This document shows, one piece after another, positions 58,656 to 64,000 of a stretch of 64,000 bases of DNA (position 1 is the stretch's first letter; every line of letters begins with the position of its first letter). The position numbers and the translations under genes are program-made. The stretch comes from Pohlia nutans (Eukaryota; Streptophyta; Bryopsida; Bryales; Mniaceae): contig CM040086.1 of NCBI GenBank assembly GCA_022496805.1, positions 2,978,501 to 3,042,500 of the forward strand, written 5' to 3'. Under the pieces are notes generated by a model that was not told the DNA's origin, did not search any database, and was given only the letters and a program-made list of their open reading frames with translations.

Positions 58656-59207
58656 GGATTAACAATGTATTGTTAATAATTTGGTGATATCAATCAAGAA
58701 ATTGGTTATTAATCATTAAAAATAATTGGGATTATTTTAGCACTCAATAGGTTGTTTAATTGTCAATTCTAATTTGCCCGTCTAATTAGCCTTCCATCCA
58801 ATTTCAAATTTTTCACCACATTTAACATATTTTCAAAATCTTTGAGTATATTTCCAAAATATTCCTATCAAAACCTTGATTTCCTATTTTTGATAGGGCA
58901 AAAAGACGGTATTGTCTGCTCAACGTTTGTACTTGAACAACACATTCAATGATCCAAACCCACTCAATATGACAATCCTAAACATAATTTGCAAGGTAAT
59001 ACATACTAAATCATTAGTCAATAAGGTAGGTAATTGAGTAACCAAAAACAAGGACTTTGTACTAAGTCTATGTGGGTCAACAATCTTATATTACCAATGT
59101 TTGACACAACTTGTGTACACATGAATAGTTCCACTTGGTCCCTTCATGTATAGAGCTATATGCTTAAGGGAACTTGTGGGAACACTCCTCTAACATTAAG
59201 GAGACTC
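58656..59207. other. Intergenic, nothing recognised
   Basis: AT-rich spacer. Confidence 0.4.
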
Positions 59208-59482
59208 CCCGGGGAAGTCACTGTCATGAATTTAAATAACTATGAGAGAATAAATATAAGGTGACTTTTATTCATTTGAGATAAAAATTATAAATTTATA
59301 AAAGTAATATAGGGTGTTTTAAAACCAAATTGGGAATATTTTAGAAATATTCCTTAAAATATATTGAATATTCCCTCAATATACTATAAAAATAAAATAT
59401 TCCAATTATTTCATAGCCCCCCATTAAATACCCTTTGTTCACTCATATTTACCCAAAATTTACACTAAGTGACTTCCCCAAG
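59208..59482. mobile_element. hAT-type MITE, family A copy 3 (diverged)
   Basis: CCCGGGGAAGTCACT and AGTGACTTCCCCAAG ends, flanked by GGAGACTC and AGAGACTC (7 of 8 match). The AAATACCCTTTGTTCAC tail is shared with copies 1 and 2. Confidence 0.85.
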
Positions 59483-59490
59483 AGAGACTC

Positions 59491-60408
59491 CTGCGGGCGA
59501 TGTGGCAACTCTCCTCTCCTCTGTGCTAAATTAGAGAACATAATACCAATGCAAATGGAGATTTTAACTTACAAATTCGTTGGCAAAATCAAATCCAATT
59601 TTTTTTTAAATTGCTATATAATATTGAATATCTAACTATAAGATCTCAAGATCATATAATTGTGTTTTTCCTACTCTTGAAATTTATGCTGTTCATTCTA
59701 CATATGCTGAAAGTTATAGCATCCAAAGTTTAATACATGGAAATTCAAACCTGCAGTTTGAGGTTATGTTTTGTTTTCCATGCTGCTGATTTATTGGCCG
59801 AGTAGTGGTTGTTGTTATTGTATGCAATTAACACTTAAAGGACATGGCTTTCTCGATTCCACACTTTAAATTTCATTAAAACTCTACTTTAAGCATGATT
59901 ATCTTTTAAATATACTTTGGTTTTATTCTAAAAAGGAATGGTTGCCTTAAATATATTTGTTTTGGCATTTAAAAAAAAATCCATTATTTTGGTTCAAGTG
60001 AGTAGAAGTTATGAGCAAGATTCTTCCCCTCCCCCCCCCAAAAAAAGTAAACTTTTGAGGCTTAGTAAACTTGTTACTGGCCAAAACAAGTGTATAGAAT
60101 GTAAAAAGATTTAATAAATAATATAAACTAAGCAATAAAATAATATAAATTATTCTATAGAATTCCGGAGATTCTAATAGATTCCATTTAAAATATAGAG
60201 ATGTGCTAAAAAAATATCCATTTCCAATAAATTCCATTGTCTACTAAGCAATTTCACTTCAAATTTGATAAAAATTACACTTTTAGAATGCTAACGATGG
60301 GGGATTTAAAGTACATTACTTTTACTAAAAGAAATGCTTCTAATAATTATGGAGATATTCACATTTAAAATAATAAGGAGTTCAATTCTTCCCACTTTTT
60401 ACTCGCTT
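59491..60408. other. Intergenic, nothing recognised
   Basis: AT-rich, with one C/A homopolymer patch near 60035. No gene. Confidence 0.4.
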
Positions 60409-61212
60409 TTAACCCCCAATTGTCCCAACGTTCATATTTTGAATGCTTTTTGAGTTACTTTCACTTCAAAGAATTGTAACTTTTGCTTACACTATTTGAT
60501 TTCAATGAAAATTTGAAAAACCCCTCCTCATGATGTCTAGTTTGAGTGGGATAGACATTTCAGATCAATCAAAGATGTATTGAATTTCAAAACAAAGGTC
60601 TTTATTTTTTTTGACAAATTTTGTGCATTTTGATGGCTGCAACTTTGGGGGCTTTTATCTCTTTCATCCAATGTTTGATTTCAATAACAAGTGTTGGGTT
60701 AAATTCCCCTTGAAGTCTAGTTATCATGGTAAACTTTTCATTTCAATCCATGTTGTTTTGAATGTTGGGGAGTCAATTTATTACAGAGGTCTATTTGGAC
60801 ACGTTTTACTTTTCGGGACAAATGGGTCACTTTTTGGGCTACCTTTTGACATTGTAAGGCCATTTTAGGACGCATCGATTTTTTCATGAGTTTTTTTGGG
60901 TACCAATATGTTTATATGTTGATTCTGAAGTACTTTATAGTTTAATTTTTTTTCATTTAAATAGTTTTGAAATCGAGTTTCACCTCTAATGTGTTGCTAG
61001 GGAAATTTCAGAATCTTTTTTTAACACTAAACATTACGATCTTGCAATCTATGTGGCCAAATGACTCTAAATTTTATTCACATCATCTACAACATGTATA
61101 CTACAAGATTGTACAATTGAGATTTTTTTACCTCACTAACATTTAGACATATAATACATCAAAAGCGATGATGTTTTTAAACCCAAAAAAATCAAAATCG
61201 CTTAGGGGTTAG
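60409..61212. mobile_element. TTAA-type (piggyBac-like) element related to 37211-38186
   Basis: TTAA + CCCCCAATTG at the left, CGCTTAGGGG + TTAG at the right (one change). The interior contains the same GATGGCTGCAACTTTGGGGG block and matches most of the 37.2-38.2 kb copy. Confidence 0.65.
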
Positions 61213-61997
61213 CACTGCTTTGCTCATTTTGTCCACTGAACTAACATTTCTTTTTCAAATTGACGAAGAAAATTCGTAAATCTTAGTATCCTTCAATCAA
61301 ATTCTTGATTTTAAAATAATTTATCTTTCTAATAACTTTTAATTAAAAAAATTGTCAAATTGGTTTTAAATGTGAATTTTTTCTCAATAAAATTTTATTT
61401 TTCCTTAAAAAAATTAGTGCTTAGCTTTATTTTCATTTTGAGAGCTTTCTTGTCATATAAATGATTATAGAATTTGGAAAAAAATGAGTATAATATGAGT
61501 CAATTATTTTAGGAATAATTGATCTCTTTTAACAAAACTGTATTTAATTATTTTCCATAATTATTTTATTTAAATAATGACGCACTAGTGACCGTGGAAT
61601 GAAAAATGTTTTACAACATTATACTTTTTTTTTTTCTCAACTAAGGTAACAATACGTTAAATTGAGCATTTACCTTAAAACATTTGTATCTATTGTAGTG
61701 TGATATTCCTGAGTTGAAATGTTGCACTACAATAGATATAGATGCTTTAAGGGACATGCTCCCTTTAAGGTATAGACTGACGTGTAGTTACCTTATGACA
61801 CTCTAACATGAAAACACCCACTTAAAATTATTAAAACAACATTTTTCCACTATGGTCTCCTAGTTTTTTTTAGTGAGAGAGCCTTTTTTGCTAGAGTGGC
61901 CGCAAATCAAATTGAAAAATGAAACATTATTCATTAAGCCACTTATTTTATAGGCGTTTTGGAGACCTCAATGTCCGTGGTCATTCTCTTTATGTTT
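61213..61997. other. Intergenic with a small hairpin
   Basis: 61669-61757 folds on itself (TATCTATTGTAGTG against CACTACAATAGATA, ACCTTAAA against TTTAAGG). Otherwise AT-rich without genes. Confidence 0.5.
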
Positions 61998-63246
61998 AGG
62001 TAGTGTAAATCCAAGTCGTCCCAAGATGAGTTCATAAGCTAATCATAGATTTAGAGGAGCATGGGAAGACTTTTAATTTTGGTCCATTGTTGAAGGGACT
62101 ACTAACATCACATACCACTAGAAGTCGTTCTATGCGCTTCTAAAATCTGCGATTGGCCTTTAAACTTGTCCCAAGACGACTTTGGTACACATCAATCCAA
62201 AAAAGGGAAATGAAATTGGGACTCAAGGTCCCACAACTGCCTATGTCGCAGCAACATTATTCACTTTGATAGTTCTGCCACTGGATTTTGCAGCAAAAGA
62301 GGCAGAAAAAGGTTCCTTGTCTGCAAAACCCAAAGACCATGGGGACTAAATACAAAGTCAGAAAAATCAAAAGTGTGATTGGGAATAATTTGAAAATTTC
62401 AAGGTAGCAATATGTGGCCATTCTAAACTCAAGTCTCTTGAAAATTTTGTGTTCAAAGTTGTATTTTGGAACTGAGATGTATAGGCACCCAAAAATTTTA
62501 AACAATTCGTTTTGAAATTTTAAGACCCTATATATGGCAAGTTACAAGTCGGAATCCAAACACTTTTACATATTTGAGCTTGTAGTAGTCTAATTAATTA
62601 TGTAGTGAAGATTTTTAAATAAGTAACTAACAAAAATATTCAAATTTTTTTCCAGCTATAATAGAGTTATCCTTAAAGTCACCTTGTGTTTGAAGAAGAT
62701 GCCGTGAATTTTGCTTTAATGTACTCTTATTTGTTCACCCCAAATAGTTAAAAAGTATGGAAAAGCTTGGTGGTCTATCATTGTTAGGTGTGTAAGAGCT
62801 TGGTGGTCTCTAAACTCAAAGGAAACTAGTTTAGCCGTCAAGAAAAACGGCTAAACTAGTTTTCCATGAGTTTGAAGACCACCAAGCTCTTACACACCTA
62901 ATAATGAGAGACCACCAAGCTCTTACACACCTAATAATGAGAGACCACCAAGCTCTTCCATACCTTTTAACTATTTGGGGTGAACAAATAAGAGTACATT
63001 AAAGCAAAATTCACGGCATCTTCTTCAAACACAAGGTGACTTTAAGGATAACTCTATTATGTTTTTAAAAATCAACCCACCCTCTTTTTGGTGCATGGTT
63101 ACTCCTCCTAGTCCAAGTTCAATTTACACCTGGCACTAAGGGACCTAAGGGCATTAAGAATTTCATTTTCTGAAGCTGTAACTAACGAAGAAATCCATTT
63201 TCCTTGCTCACAGCTCTTGGTCCAGAGTGACATAAACAGCCCCTAA
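61998..63246. mobile_element. Diverged Harbinger-like element containing a fold-back insertion
   Basis: Interior blocks (AAATCTGCGATTG, CAACATTATTCACTTT, CTAGTCCAAGTTCAATTTAC, GAAATCCATTTTCCTTG) match the 52.1-52.7 kb and 55.1 kb Harbinger-like sequences. The right end GACATAAACAGCCCC corresponds to GTGAACCGCCCC. The termini are decayed, so the boundaries are approximate. Confidence 0.5.
62658..63060. mobile_element. Fold-back element, 403 bp, near-perfect palindrome
   Basis: ATAATAGAGTTATCCTTAAA at the left is mirrored by the right end. Complementarity continues through GTCACCTTGTGTTTGAAGAA, GGTGAACAAATAAGAG and the AGCTTGGTGGTCT block to a tiny loop at GTCAAGAAAAACGGC (about 62846). The right arm has one extra tandem copy of the CTCTTACACACCTAATAATG unit. 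Ends match the MITE at 8185-8543. Confidence 0.93.
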
Positions 63247-63249
63247 AGT

Positions 63250-64000
63250 GGCCCTGTATGAAAAAGGAAAAACATACAGTCCTTCACCTGAAGGATGAGT
63301 TTGAGCACTTGAATCTTAAGTGCACATCTTAAAAACCAGCTTCTTGAGAGAGTGGGAAGTACAATCAACAAGTGGTAACATTAATCTTGAGTTCTAATTG
63401 TCCCCCTCTCATTCAAGCACATCAGCTTCAAAACCCTTACGTTACCAAGTTGGCATAATGTTAATTAAACGGGGGCCTAGTAGTGCTACAGTACCAGGTT
63501 CAGTTAATAACAAGATGTCAGCATCTCATCAAGGAAGAGGTCCCGTGAATTAAGGAAGCGCAGACGGTGAAGTGACGGAACGGACTGTCCTTGAATCCAG
63601 GGTTTAAATTCCTTGCATGCCATAACCGCCTCTCGATCTCTCAGTCTCTAACTTATATATACATCGATCGATCAGTCCAAGGCAATCACCATGCACTCGA
63701 CCGATCTTCATTCTTCCCGGCGATAACTTTGTCTAGTGACTCACTGGAACTCTCTCATCCATCGGACAGTCCTTAACTTGAATGTGATATTCATGGTCAT
63801 GGAGTTCCTGCACTAGTGCGTTCACTTGCTACCTGCAGCAGATCAGGACTGGACTCCAAGCGCGTCGCATCGATCGATTTTCAACCGACTTCGATCTGCT
63901 CATGATCAATGTGAGCGGGTAGTGAGTGAACTACCTTACATGCACGTTGCAGTGACCTGCATTGCCTTGTGTACATGTTGCAGTGAACTGCATTACATTA
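63250..64000. other. Right-edge region, possible upstream region of a gene beyond the window
   Basis: GC rises towards the edge. TTATATATACATCG at about 63652-63665 could be a TATA box on the plus strand. A short repeat of TGCA(C/T)GTTGCAGTGA(C/A)CTGCATT occurs twice in the last 65 bp. No coding frame with a domain is present. Confidence 0.3.

Noticed and set aside
1..64000. LTR retrotransposons, LINEs or viral integrants
   Set aside because: No long direct LTR pairs, polymerase or integrase motifs, or reverse-transcriptase frames were seen. Repeats resolve as DNA-transposon ends.
1..64000. tRNA, rRNA and CRISPR arrays
   Set aside because: No cloverleaf A/B box pair or rRNA segment was recognised by eye, and CRISPR is not expected in a plant nuclear genome. 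The tandem arrays have no unique spacers. A covariance-model scan would be decisive for tRNAs.

Overview
The window looks like nuclear DNA of a land plant. It has GT-AG introns with short exons, plant-specific gene families (an IQ67-domain protein, an EMB1703-type plastid protein, a pectin methylesterase, a PPR fragment), telo-box motifs and a dense load of small DNA transposons in AT-rich intergenic DNA. The lineage cannot be fixed from sequence alone. The PPR remnant and the pectinesterase architecture would suit a non-seed plant (bryophyte or lycophyte), but that is inference.

Three genes can be rebuilt exon by exon with consistent phases. (1) 11297-14730 (+): a 582-residue IQD calmodulin-binding protein, six exons, last intron apparently GC-AG. 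(2) 19294-23483 (+): a 1024-residue EMB1703-like, probably plastid-targeted membrane protein, four exons. (3) 25138-29382 (-): a 459-residue secreted pectin methylesterase with a Pro/Ser-rich N-terminal linker, seven exons. A fourth gene with an Arg/Asp/Glu-rich N-terminus runs off the left edge on the minus strand (1-237). A decayed PPR gene lies at 31139-31342 (-). A 156-codon acidic ORF with a TATA-like box is at 17067-17537.

The rest, above all 2.6-8.5 kb and 33-63 kb, is layered DNA-transposon debris that can be read from terminal inverted repeats (TIRs) and target-site duplications (TSDs): (a) a large set of TTAA-flanked elements with CCCxTTTAGTGCC- or CCCCTAAAGGACC-like ends, resembling piggyBac; (b) three hAT-type families with 8-bp TSDs, including two 271-bp copies in opposite orientation and a 2.3-kb relative carrying a spliced-looking exon; (c) PIF/Harbinger-like elements with 3-bp TAA/TTA TSDs, one inside an IQD intron; (d) fold-back elements.

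The most unusual object is a 5.4-kb element (45053-50456) inserted into one of the TTAA elements. Its empty site is preserved in a sister copy at about 7008-7015. It carries stacked palindromes, a TATA box, a plausible three-exon transcription unit ending in a 30-codon ORF, and about twelve tandem copies of a 142-bp repeat inside the putative large intron.
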